Below are positions 1-5,231 of a DNA stretch of 5,231 nt, one piece after another. Below the pieces are notes generated by a model. It was not told where the DNA came from, searched no databases, and saw nothing but the letters and a program-made list of their open reading frames with translations. This DNA is from Nitriliruptoraceae bacterium (GTDB lineage Bacteria; Actinomycetota; Nitriliruptoria; Nitriliruptorales; Nitriliruptoraceae): contig PWEU01000187.1 in the NCBI GenBank assembly GCA_003554005.1, positions 1 to 5,231 of the forward strand, given 5' to 3'. Position 1 is the stretch's first letter, and each line of letters starts with the position of its first letter. The position numbers were made by a program, and so were the translations under genes.

Positions 1-48
1 ACGCCCGACGCGGCCGAGCGGTCAGCCGCACTGGATGAGCCGACCTGA
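1..48 (+). CDS. Possible C-terminal end of an upstream gene (partial)
   Basis: Frame 1 is open from the left edge for 15 codons and ends in TGA at 46-48. The last base of that stop is the A of the pgm start codon (TGATG), an arrangement typical of translationally coupled genes. The visible residues (TPDAAERSAALDEPT) are an unremarkable charged, Ala-rich tail. No family can be recognised from so few residues, and an open frame this short can arise by chance in GC-rich DNA. The call rests only on the open frame and the stop/start overlap. Confidence 0.3.
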   Translation, partial: TPDAAERSAALDEPT

Positions 49-1694
49 TGAGCTACACACCCACGTCCCCGTCCTTCCCGACCTCCACGCCTGACGATGG
101 CCGGGACCTGATCGACGTCGATGACCTGCTGGGCCGCTACCACGATGAGGTCCCCGATCCGGACGATCCCGATCAGCGCGTGGCCTTCGGTACCTCCGGC
201 CACCGTGGTTCCTCGCTGCGGACCTCCTTCAACGAGCTGCACATCCTTGCGACCACCGAGGCGATCTGTCGTGAGCGTGCCGCCCGGGGGGTGACGGGCC
301 CGCTGTACCTCGGGCGCGATACCCACGCGCTGTCCGGCCCGGCGATGGACACCGCACTGGAGGTGTTGGCCGCCCACGGCGTCGAGGTGCGTATCGATGA
401 CGCCGACGGTTACACACCCACCCCGGTGATCTCGCATGCGATCCTGAACCACAACCGTGATCATCCCCACGCGCTGGCCGACGGGATCGTGGTGACCCCG
501 TCGCACAACCCGCCCGAGGACGGCGGGTTCAAGTACAACCCGCCCCACGGGGGGCCGGCGGGCTCCGACGTCACGGGCCGGATCGAGCGTGAGGCCAACG
601 AGCTGAGGGCGATGCCGGGCGAGATCCGCCGCGTCTCGCTCGAGGAGGCGCGGGCCGCGGCGGTCCGCCACCCCTACCTGCCCCGCTACCTCGACGACCT
701 GCCGGCGGTCGTGGACCTGGAGGCCATCGCCGCCAGCGGGCTGAGGCTCGGCGCCGACCCGCTGGGTGGGGCCGCGGTGGACTACTGGGGGGCGATCGGC
801 GAGCGTTTCGGCCTCGACCTCGAGGTCGTCAACCCGGTCGTGGACCCCACCTTCTCGTTCATGCCCCCCGATCACGACGGCCGCACCCGCATGGACTGCT
901 CCTCCAGCGCGGCGATGGCGGGGTTGGTCGCCCTGGCCGACCGGTTCGACGTGGCCTTCGGCAACGATCCCGATGGGGACCGGCACGGGATCGTGACCCC
1001 CGGTGGCGGCCTGCTGAACCCCAACGGCTACCTCGCCGTCGCGATCGAGCACCTGCTCGCCGACCGCGACTTCGGCCCCGAGGTGGGGGTCGGCAAGACG
1101 CTGGTGAGCTCCAACCTGATCGACCGGGTCGTCGCGGCGGCGGACCGTCGCCTGGTGGAGGTGCCGGTCGGGTTCAAGTGGTTCGTGGAGGGACTGTTGG
1201 AGGGGACGCTGGCCTTCGGCGGGGAGGAGAGCGCGGGGGCCTCCTTCCTGCGCTTCGATGGCACCGTATGGTCCACCGACAAGGACGGGATCATCGCCTG
1301 CCTGCTGGCAGCGGAGATGACCGCCCGCGACGGCCGCGATCCCGGCGTGCGCTACGGCGAGCTCACCGACCGGCACGGCAAGCCGGCCTACCGGCGCATC
1401 GACGCCCCGGCGACCCGCGAGCAGAAGGCCGTGCTCGCGGGGCTGTCACCGGAGGACGTGACCGCGACGACGTTGGCCGGTGATCCGATCACGGCGACGC
1501 TGACCCGGGCGCCCGGCAACGACGCCCCGATCGGCGGGCTGAAGGTGACCACCGCCGACGGTTGGTTCGCCGCGCGGCCGAGCGGGACCGAGGACGTCTA
1601 CAAGGTCTACGCGGAGAGCCTGCGCAGTGAGGAGCACCTGGAGCAGATCCTGGCCGAGGCGCAGGAGGTCGTCGCCGCCGCGCTCGGCGGCTGA
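48..1694 (+). CDS. pgm: Phosphoglucomutase, alpha-D-glucose-phosphate specific
   Basis: This cytoplasmic enzyme interconverts glucose 1-phosphate and glucose 6-phosphate through a phosphoserine and a glucose-1,6-bisphosphate intermediate, linking glycogen/trehalose and UDP-glucose metabolism to glycolysis. The 548 residues match the length of the E. coli Pgm family (about 546) and align with it almost end to end. All four active-site loops of the alpha-D-phosphohexomutase superfamily are present: the catalytic loop TPSHNPPEDGG with phosphoacceptor Ser152; the Mg-binding loop GNDPDGDRHG with Asp307, Asp309 and Asp311; the sugar-binding loop GGEESAG at 391-397; and the phosphate-binding loop RPSGTEDVYK at 510-519. 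FGTSGHRG at 47-54 is the usual N-terminal signature. The ATG at 48 is kept because it overlaps a TGA in another frame and leaves a normal-length N-terminus; a weak GGATGAG lies 8 nt upstream. The gene looks intact and ordinary, and it faces the minus-strand cluster tail to tail. Confidence 0.97.
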   Translation: MSYTPTSPSFPTSTPDDGRDLIDVDDLLGRYHDEVPDPDDPDQRVAFGTSGHRGSSLRTSFNELHILATTEAICRERAARGVTGPLYLGRDTHALSGPAMDTALEVLAAHGVEVRIDDADGYTPTPVISHAILNHNRDHPHALADGIVVTPSHNPPEDGGFKYNPPHGGPAGSDVTGRIEREANELRAMPGEIRRVSLEEARAAAVRHPYLPRYLDDLPAVVDLEAIAASGLRLGADPLGGAAVDYWGAIGERFGLDLEVVNPVVDPTFSFMPPDHDGRTRMDCSSSAAMAGLVALADRFDVAFGNDPDGDRHGIVTPGGGLLNPNGYLAVAIEHLLADRDFGPEVGVGKTLVSSNLIDRVVAAADRRLVEVPVGFKWFVEGLLEGTLAFGGEESAGASFLRFDGTVWSTDKDGIIACLLAAEMTARDGRDPGVRYGELTDRHGKPAYRRIDAPATREQKAVLAGLSPEDVTATTLAGDPITATLTRAPGNDAPIGGLKVTTADGWFAARPSGTEDVYKVYAESLRSEEHLEQILAEAQEVVAAALGG

Positions 1695-1705
1695 GGTCGC
1701 GACCT
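1694..1705. other. 12-bp perfect palindrome at the pgm stop codon
   Basis: AGGTCGCGACCT is its own reverse complement. It begins on the last base of the pgm TGA stop. The arms would need to open the central CGCG to form a loop, leaving a 4-bp stem, so it is a poor terminator. It could be a protein-binding site or a chance event in GC-rich sequence; no function is claimed. Nothing else was recognised between it and the repeat array at about 1740. Confidence 0.3.
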
Positions 1706-1739
1706 GGCCCCCGCGGCGGTGTTGACTGCCGGGTGGCTG

Positions 1740-1971
1740 GTGGGCGGTTCGGGCTTGGCGCAGGGTTGGGTGCGGCTGGCCCCGGTTCCCGGGGCTGAGG
1801 TTCCCCAACCCGTGGGCGGGTCGGGGGTTGGCGCAGGGTTGGGTGCGGCTGGCCCCGGTTACCGGGGGTGAGGTTCCCCAACCCGTGGGCGGGTCGGGGG
1901 TTGGCGCAGGGTTGGGTGCGGCTGGCCCCGGTTACCGAGGGTGAGGTTCCCCAACCCGTGGGCGGGTCGGG
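1740..1971. repeat. 73-bp tandem repeat array, about 3.2 copies, between convergent genes
   Basis: Two complete adjacent copies (1797-1869 and 1870-1942) differ at a single base: G at 1865 against A at 1938. A diverged copy lacking its first part precedes them (about 1740-1796), and a truncated copy of 29 bases follows (1943-1971), ending 5 bases before the stop codon of the minus-strand decarboxylase. Each unit begins GAGGTTCCCCAACCCGTGGG. It contains ACCCG-tggg-CGGGT (1808-1821 in the first full copy), CCCAACCC (1804-1811) opposite GGGTTGGG (1836-1843), and a near-perfect palindrome around 1853-1867. Because 73 is not a multiple of 3, the unit cannot encode an in-register peptide repeat, and the open frames across it are GC-driven. 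The array fills the space between the 3' ends of two convergent genes, which suggests a role in transcript ends or simple minisatellite growth. Confidence 0.92.
1853..1867. terminator. Candidate GC hairpin, possible bidirectional transcript end
   Basis: CCCCGGTTACCGGGG has 7-base arms that are exact reverse complements around one central base. Folded as RNA on either strand it gives a 6-bp CCCCGG/CCGGGG stem with a 3-nt loop. The preceding copy has the same stem with loop TTC (1780-1794); the following copy (1926-1940) carries one arm mismatch. No U-tract follows on either strand. The case for a terminator rests on the position between two convergent genes and on the fact that hairpins without a U-tract can serve as transcript ends in GC-rich actinobacteria. 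It may instead be only a conserved part of the repeat. Confidence 0.3.
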
Positions 1972-1976
1972 ACAGC

Positions 1977-3497
1977 TCAGCGCGAGGGCACCGCGGCCAG
2001 GGCGTCATCGATCGCGGCGAAGGCCCGCTCGAGGTGGGCGTCCGTGGTCCGCAGGTTGCCCAGCGCCAGCCGCAGCACGTGCCGGCCGTCGAGCACCGTG
2101 CCGGACAGCAGGATCCGCCCGTCGGCGTCCAACCACCGCAGGAGCTGACGGCTGCGGTCGTCCGCTGCCTGGGCCGCCGCGGCCAGTGCCTCGGGGCCGG
2201 CGGCAGCGTCGTCGTGGACCCGGAGCCGGAACACCACCGTCGACATCTCCGGGCGCAGGACCAGTTCGAGGCCGGGATGTCGCTCGACCCAGGCGGCGAC
2301 CCATGCGGCCTGCCGGACGTGCTCGCGGAGCCGACGACGCAGCCCATCGGCGCCGAAGTAGCGCAGCGTCATCCACAGCTTCAGGGCCCGGAACCGGCGT
2401 CCCAACTGGACGCCGAGATCCATCAGGTCGGTCACCTCGCCGTCATCGGTGGCGAGGTAGTCGGGCACCAGGGCGAATGCCGTCGAGAGGGCCTGGCTGT
2501 CCCGCAGCAGCAGCACCGAACAGTCGATGGGCGTGAACAGCCACTTGTGCGGGTTGATGACGAGCGAGTCGGCACGCTCGATGCCGTCGAGCAGCGACCG
2601 GTGTTCCTCGCAGATCGCGAGCGCCGCCCCGTACGCGCCGTCCACGTGGAGCCAGATCGGATGGCCGAGCTCGGCGACGGCCGCGTCCCGGACATCGGCG
2701 ATCGCCTCCAGGGGATCCACCGAGGTGGTCGCCGTTGTGCCGATCGTGGCGACGATCGCCACCGGTCGGAACCCGAAACGCAGGTCCTCTTCGATGGCTG
2801 CGGCCAGCGCGTCGGGCCGGAGCCGGTAGCGATCGTCGACGGCGATCGTGCGCACCCCGTCCCGCCCCAGACCCAGGGCGATGGCCGCCTTCTCCACCGA
2901 GGAGTGCGCCTGCTCGGAGGTGTAGACGCGCAGCGCCGGCAGATCGGGACGGCCGGCCAGTCCCCGCTGCCGGACGTCGAGGTCGGTGCGTTCCCGAGCC
3001 GCTGCCAGGGCCAGCAACGTCGAGGTGGAGGCGCCGTCCGTCAGCAGCCCGGACCAGGACGGCCCCATGCCGAGCAGCTGGCGCAGCCAGTCCACGACCA
3101 ACTGCTCGACCTCCGTCGCGGAGGGAGAGGTTCGCCACAGCATGCCGTTGACGTTCAGGGCGGCGGTCAGCGCCTCGCCCAGGATCCCGGGACCGGCGCC
3201 GGTGATCGCGAAGTAGGCGTGGAAGGACGGGTGGTTCCAGTGGGTGATCCCGGGGACGATGACGCGGTCCAGGTCCGCCATGATCCGTGGGAAGGGCTCC
3301 GCGTCGTCGGGGGGTGCCGGGGGCAGCGCGTCGCGGACCTCGCCAGGGGCCAGCCGGCTGAGCACCGGGCGGTCATCGATGGAACCGAGGTAGTCGGCGA
3401 TCCAGTCCACGACGGTGTGGCCATGCCGTCGGAACGCCTCGATGTCCATGTCGCCGAGGCCCGACTGGGCGGGGTCCAAGCCGTCGTGTGTGCTCAC
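1977..3497 (-). CDS. PLP-dependent class II decarboxylase, aromatic-L-amino-acid type
   Basis: This is a cytoplasmic fold-type I PLP enzyme of the group that includes DOPA/tryptophan decarboxylases, expected to turn an amino acid into the amine and CO2. The substrate cannot be read from sequence. In its 506 residues: an N-terminal swapped segment (MDIEAFRRHGHTVVDWIADYL, 17-37); the substrate-side motif THWNHPSFHAYF at 85-96; His198 in SEQAHSS, matching the His that stacks on the PLP ring; HVDGAYG at 284-290 with Asp286 for the pyridine nitrogen; and NPHKW at 315-319 with Lys318 as the Schiff-base lysine. LGRRFRALKLW (365-375) and LDGRHVLRLALGNLRTT (469-485) are family hallmarks. Aligned to human DDC from LGRRFR backward, the catalytic-loop Tyr332 position is Leu358, which makes decarboxylation alone less certain. 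The GTG start overlaps the preceding gene's TGA (GTGA), with GAGG 4 nt upstream; the next ATG, at codon 17, has no visible ribosome site. Alternatives are an aldehyde synthase or a diverged amino-acid decarboxylase. Confidence 0.93.
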   Translation of the reverse strand: MSTHDGLDPAQSGLGDMDIEAFRRHGHTVVDWIADYLGSIDDRPVLSRLAPGEVRDALPPAPPDDAEPFPRIMADLDRVIVPGITHWNHPSFHAYFAITGAGPGILGEALTAALNVNGMLWRTSPSATEVEQLVVDWLRQLLGMGPSWSGLLTDGASTSTLLALAAARERTDLDVRQRGLAGRPDLPALRVYTSEQAHSSVEKAAIALGLGRDGVRTIAVDDRYRLRPDALAAAIEEDLRFGFRPVAIVATIGTTATTSVDPLEAIADVRDAAVAELGHPIWLHVDGAYGAALAICEEHRSLLDGIERADSLVINPHKWLFTPIDCSVLLLRDSQALSTAFALVPDYLATDDGEVTDLMDLGVQLGRRFRALKLWMTLRYFGADGLRRRLREHVRQAAWVAAWVERHPGLELVLRPEMSTVVFRLRVHDDAAAGPEALAAAAQAADDRSRQLLRWLDADGRILLSGTVLDGRHVLRLALGNLRTTDAHLERAFAAIDDALAAVPSR

Positions 3498-4267
3498 GGC
3501 TCCTCGCCGTCAGCATCAGCGTCGGCATCGGTGTCGGCATCGGTGTCGGCATCGGTGTCGGCATCGGCGTCGGGATCCGTGTCCGCGTCGGGGTCGAGGC
3601 CGCCCTCGCTGCCCTCGGCGGTGTCGTCCTGGGGCGCGTCCTCGAAGGTCAGGTCGAACTGGTCGTCGGGGATGGGCACGGCGACGACCTCGGCGATGGG
3701 GTCCGGTCCGAGATCCGCCTCCTCGACGGCGGTGATCAGCAGCGCGTAGGGCACGGCGACGGCCAGCGCCAGGAGCACGAGGACGAGGGCGACCTGGGCG
3801 ACCCACCGCGGCAGGCGGCGTTTGCGGCGGCCCCGGGGCCAGCGGGGTGCGAGCTCCCGCCACAGCTCATCGAGCTCCGCGCTGGCCAGTGGGGCGGCGC
3901 GAGCTGCCGCGTCCTCGTCCAGCGGGGTCCTCTGGACCTCCAGGAGCCAGCCTTCGACGTCGGCGGGATCCGCCCGGTCGAGACGGCGCATCGCGCGGAG
4001 GAAGGTGCGTCGCACGGTCACCAGGGCCGCACCCCCGTCCCCGGTGACGCCCGCGGCTGCCGACGCGGTGTCCGACGCGGTGTCCGATGCGGTGTCCGAT
4101 GCGGGCTCCGCGGTGTCCGATGCAGCCCCCGACGGACCCCCGGACGCCGCGATCGCTGCCGCGCGCAGCGTCGCGGCGTGACGGTGGACCAGCGCGGCGA
4201 AGGCGGGCGCGTCGCCCTCGCGGGCGCGCACCAGCAGCTCCTCGTCGGCGCGATCGTCGTCGCTCAT
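3494..4267 (-). CDS. Single-span membrane protein with degenerate sigma region 2-like N-terminus and Asp-rich repeat tail
   Basis: No known family covers this 257-residue protein as a whole. Residues 8-40 (DEELLVRAREGDAPAFAALV then HRH) read like ECF sigma region 2.1, and 81-113 (TFLRAMRRLDRADPADVEGW then LLEVQR) like regions 2.3-2.4. Between them, where ECF factors have a short DAEDVVQ-type linker, lies a roughly 40-residue low-complexity insert with SDTA repeats (50-70). There is no region 4. Basic residues RRKRR (147-151) precede one hydrophobic span at about 155-178, predicting an N-in/C-out topology. The outer tail is very acidic and ends in a D-A-D-T repeat (226-249). The layout of cytosolic domain, one span and outer tail recalls membrane anti-sigma factors, but no zinc-binding HxxxCxxC is present. 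The ATG is preceded by GAGGA at 5 nt. The gene overlaps the decarboxylase by 4 nt, so the two are probably made together. It may be a decayed sigma factor reused as a membrane protein; its function is unknown. Confidence 0.8.
   Translation of the reverse strand: MSDDDRADEELLVRAREGDAPAFAALVHRHAATLRAAAIAASGGPSGAASDTAEPASDTASDTASDTASAAAGVTGDGGAALVTVRRTFLRAMRRLDRADPADVEGWLLEVQRTPLDEDAAARAAPLASAELDELWRELAPRWPRGRRKRRLPRWVAQVALVLVLLALAVAVPYALLITAVEEADLGPDPIAEVVAVPIPDDQFDLTFEDAPQDDTAEGSEGGLDPDADTDPDADADTDADTDADTDADADADGEEP
3521..3592 (-). repeat. 12-bp in-frame tandem repeat encoding the D-A-D-T tail
   Basis: Six 12-bp units lie end to end. On the plus strand three are identical (GTCGGCATCGGT at 3521, 3533 and 3545), the fourth differs in its last base, and the last two (3569-3592) are more diverged. 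The unit is a multiple of 3, so copy gain or loss keeps the frame. It encodes residues 226-249 of the minus-strand membrane protein, alternating Asp with Ala, Thr or Pro. The more uniform copies lie toward the 3' end of the gene. Confidence 0.9.
4062..4124 (-). repeat. Second 12-bp in-frame repeat encoding S-D-T-A units
   Basis: On the plus strand GACGCGGTGTCC occurs twice in a row (4062-4085), then once with GAT in place of GAC (4086-4097). A diverged unit (4098-4109), a 9-bp shortened unit and a final fragment follow. It encodes the SDTA-rich insert (about residues 50-70) that divides the sigma region 2-like part of the membrane protein. Like the tail repeat it has a 12-bp period and codes for Asp every other or every fourth residue, but its sequence is different. 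Confidence 0.85.
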
Positions 4268-4272
4268 AGGGG

Positions 4273-4277
4273 TCCTC
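4273..4277 (-). promoter_or_regulatory. Ribosome binding site supporting the start at 4267
   Basis: On the minus strand GAGGA is followed by 5 bases (CCCCT) and then the ATG at 4267-4265. This spacing supports that ATG as the start of the sigma-like membrane protein. Confidence 0.65.
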
Positions 4278-4321
4278 GGGTCGCGGTGAGGCTACCTCGC
4301 GGTTGCTGCGCTCCCGGGATG

Positions 4322-4348
4322 CCGCACGCCGTGGGCGGTCCCCTGCGG
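4322..4348. other. Inverted repeat in the 85-bp gap between cupredoxin and membrane-protein genes
   Basis: CCGCA (4322-4326) pairs with TGCGG (4344-4348), and inside it CGCC (4327-4330) pairs with GGCG (4334-4337), allowing a nested GC stem just after the cupredoxin stop. There is no U-tract. It could weaken read-through from the copper genes into the downstream pair. Elsewhere in this gap (4268-4352) an imperfect GAGG-cta-CCTC palindrome lies at 4288-4298. Its minus-strand TAGCCT resembles a -10 box, but no matching -35 is visible, so no promoter is called. Confidence 0.3.
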
Positions 4349-4352
4349 AGGA

Positions 4353-4751
4353 TCAGCGCACCACGATGCGGATGGCGCCGCTGGGGTGCAGCGTGCAGGC
4401 GCCTTCCAGGACCCCGGCGGGGGTGAAGGTCTGGCGCAACGTCTGTCCCGGTGCGACGACGTAGGGGCCGACCTCGTGGGTCGCGGTGTCGTGGTTGACG
4501 ATCTCCAGGCGGTCGCCCACCTGGACCTCCAGGGTGCGGGGGAGCAGCTCGACCGCCTCACCTGCGGCGATGCGCTCCGCGGTGCCGGTGGCCACCTCGC
4601 CCCGGATCTCCTCGGTGCCCAGCGTCGAGCGCACGGCGAGCCCGACGGCACCGACCCCGGCGAGCAGCAGGAGCATCAGTGCCGCCGACTGCCATCGTGA
4701 CCGCGATCGCGGCGACGGCGTGGGTCCGTCGGATCGGGTGGCGTCCGGCAC
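4353..4751 (-). CDS. Membrane-anchored cupredoxin-like protein
   Basis: This is a small (132-residue) exported copper-binding or electron-transfer candidate. A short basic, Pro/Ser-rich N-terminus is followed by one hydrophobic span at about 21-41, which predicts an uncleaved anchor or a signal peptide without an obvious cleavage site, with the rest outside the cytoplasm. The outer part is a compact cupredoxin-like beta domain (about 65-132). It has the late first ligand region NHDTATHEVG (His87, His92) and the end motif CTLHPSG with Cys119 and His122 in the C-x-x-H spacing of plastocyanin-like sites. The axial Met expected a few residues after the second His is absent, and the chain ends soon after with IRIVV. 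The start is GTG at 4751 because AAGGAG lies exactly 6 nt upstream, inside a 17-nt gap after the previous gene's stop. The earlier in-frame start at 4844 would lie inside that gene and add an unlikely Arg-rich leader. The copper-type neighbour upstream supports the reading. Confidence 0.8.
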   Translation of the reverse strand: MPDATRSDGPTPSPRSRSRWQSAALMLLLLAGVGAVGLAVRSTLGTEEIRGEVATGTAERIAAGEAVELLPRTLEVQVGDRLEIVNHDTATHEVGPYVVAPGQTLRQTFTPAGVLEGACTLHPSGAIRIVVR

Positions 4752-4757
4752 GGCAGG

Positions 4758-4763
4758 CTCCTT
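4758..4763 (-). promoter_or_regulatory. Strong ribosome binding site deciding the cupredoxin start
   Basis: AAGGAG on the minus strand is followed by 6 bases (CCTGCC) and the GTG at 4751-4749. It lies between the TGA of the upstream gene (4769-4771) and this GTG, so it fixes a start 31 codons inside the longest open frame. Confidence 0.85.
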
Positions 4764-4768
4764 GGGGG

Positions 4769-5231
4769 TCAGTCGCCGGTGAGGTGGAGCGTCGCCTCTC
4801 GGTGACGCCCGTCGTCGCCGACCAGGGTGAAAGCGACCGTCCAAGGTGGGCTCGGGGGGAGCTCGAGGACGTAGGACAGGTGGTGGTCGGGGCTGACCTC
4901 GAACATCCGGTGGGTCGATCCGTCCACCTCGTCGACGGCGAGGTGGACGTCGGTGACCGGCGTGGGGCGCCCGTCACGGTCGAAGGCGTAGAGGTGGGCC
5001 TCGTTGGTACCCGGGCGGACCGGCGCAAGGGTCAGGTCGAGGGTGAGGCCGTCGACCACCACGCGCTCCTGGTGGTGGGGAGGGACGGGGTCCGGGGCGG
5101 TCCACACCGCGGCCGGGACGGCGAGGGCGGCGGTCATGAGCACCGTGAGCAGTGCGAGTGGCGCGCCTGCGCGCCGCTCGGCGACGGTCAGCACGAGCCG
5201 GACCAGCACCGCGGTGGCGACCACCAGCGCC
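4769..5231 (-). CDS. C-terminal part of a membrane protein with extracytoplasmic beta domain, probably CopD/YcnJ-type (partial)
   Basis: The frame stays open to the right edge, giving 153 visible residues. A GTG at 5224 has no visible ribosome site and lies inside a hydrophobic run, so the gene most likely starts beyond the window. Visible residues 1-16 look like the end of one membrane span and 24-43 like a second. They are followed by a Pro-rich PDPVPPHH junction and a domain of about 100 residues of alternating strands. TLDLTLAPVRPGTNEAHLYAFDRDG (63-87, two pieces) resembles the outer C-terminal domain found after the membrane part of actinobacterial and Bacillus YcnJ-like copper proteins. 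Such proteins are linked to copper uptake or resistance. His52, His53, His107, Met109, His116 and His117 could bind metal, but that is inference. The cupredoxin-like gene follows after 17 nt, which suits a shared copper role. It could instead belong to another family with a YtkA/FixH-like outer domain. Confidence 0.6.
   Translation of the reverse strand, partial: ALVVATAVLVRLVLTVAERRAGAPLALLTVLMTAALAVPAAVWTAPDPVPPHHQERVVVDGLTLDLTLAPVRPGTNEAHLYAFDRDGRPTPVTDVHLAVDEVDGSTHRMFEVSPDHHLSYVLELPPSPPWTVAFTLVGDDGRHREATLHLTGD

Noticed and set aside
1740..1971. CRISPR array
   Set aside because: The copies are directly adjacent, with no unique spacers between short repeats, and no cas genes are visible.
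1859..2347. Minus-strand open frames running through the 73-bp repeat
   Set aside because: A 73-bp period shifts the frame at each copy, so no peptide repeat is maintained, and the frame overlaps the decarboxylase in another register.
1941..3749. 602-codon plus-strand open frame antisense to the decarboxylase
   Set aside because: It lies opposite a gene with clear family motifs. Its product is rich in Arg, Gly, Val and Gln with no recognisable domain, as expected from GC-rich antisense frames, and it starts inside the 73-bp repeat.
4289..4317. Promoter for the sigma-like gene
   Set aside because: TAGCCT on the minus strand resembles a -10 box, but the region 17 bp upstream reads CCGGGA rather than a -35 element, so the evidence is too thin.
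3488..4426. 312-codon plus-strand open frame with an (IGVG)n stretch
   Set aside because: The glycine-valine repeat is the antisense reading of the 12-bp repeat encoding the D-A-D-T tail. The opposite strand has the better ribosome site, the gene overlap and the sigma-like motifs.
4752..4844. Longer N-terminus for the cupredoxin-like protein starting at 4844
   Set aside because: It would overlap the upstream gene by 76 bp, has an Arg-rich leader atypical of an exported protein, and ignores the AAGGAG placed 6 nt before the GTG at 4751.

Overview
The window is very GC-rich, with G or C at most third codon positions, and its genes are packed tightly with GTG as well as ATG starts. This fits a high-GC actinomycete-type bacterium. 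A deep actinobacterial lineage is possible, but nothing seen here settles the genus.

Layout. At the left edge a few codons of a possible upstream gene appear to overlap the start of a complete plus-strand phosphoglucomutase gene (pgm, 48-1694). A 282-bp gap between convergent genes follows. Most of it is a 73-bp tandem repeat (about 3.2 copies) rich in inverted repeats and G-runs. The rest of the window is read from the minus strand, from the right edge inward: the C-terminal part of a membrane protein with an extracytoplasmic beta domain, probably of the copper-related CopD/YcnJ type (4769-5231, cut by the edge); a membrane-anchored cupredoxin-like protein (4353-4751); a one-membrane-span protein whose N-terminal half resembles a broken sigma-factor region 2 and whose tail is an Asp-Ala-Asp-Thr repeat (3494-4267); and a class II PLP-dependent decarboxylase of the aromatic-L-amino-acid type (1977-3497).

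How the genes may work together. Pgm links glycogen and sugar-nucleotide metabolism to glycolysis and has no visible link to the minus-strand genes. The first two minus-strand genes are 17 nt apart and look like a small copper-handling or electron-transfer unit at the membrane. The next two overlap by 4 nt (GTGA), so the sigma-like membrane protein and the decarboxylase are probably translationally coupled. An 85-nt gap separates the two pairs, so they may be one operon or two.

The best candidates for something undescribed are the sigma2-like/transmembrane/acidic-repeat protein coupled to the decarboxylase, the 73-bp repeat between the convergent genes, the cupredoxin without a visible axial Met, and the Leu at the catalytic-loop Tyr position of the decarboxylase.
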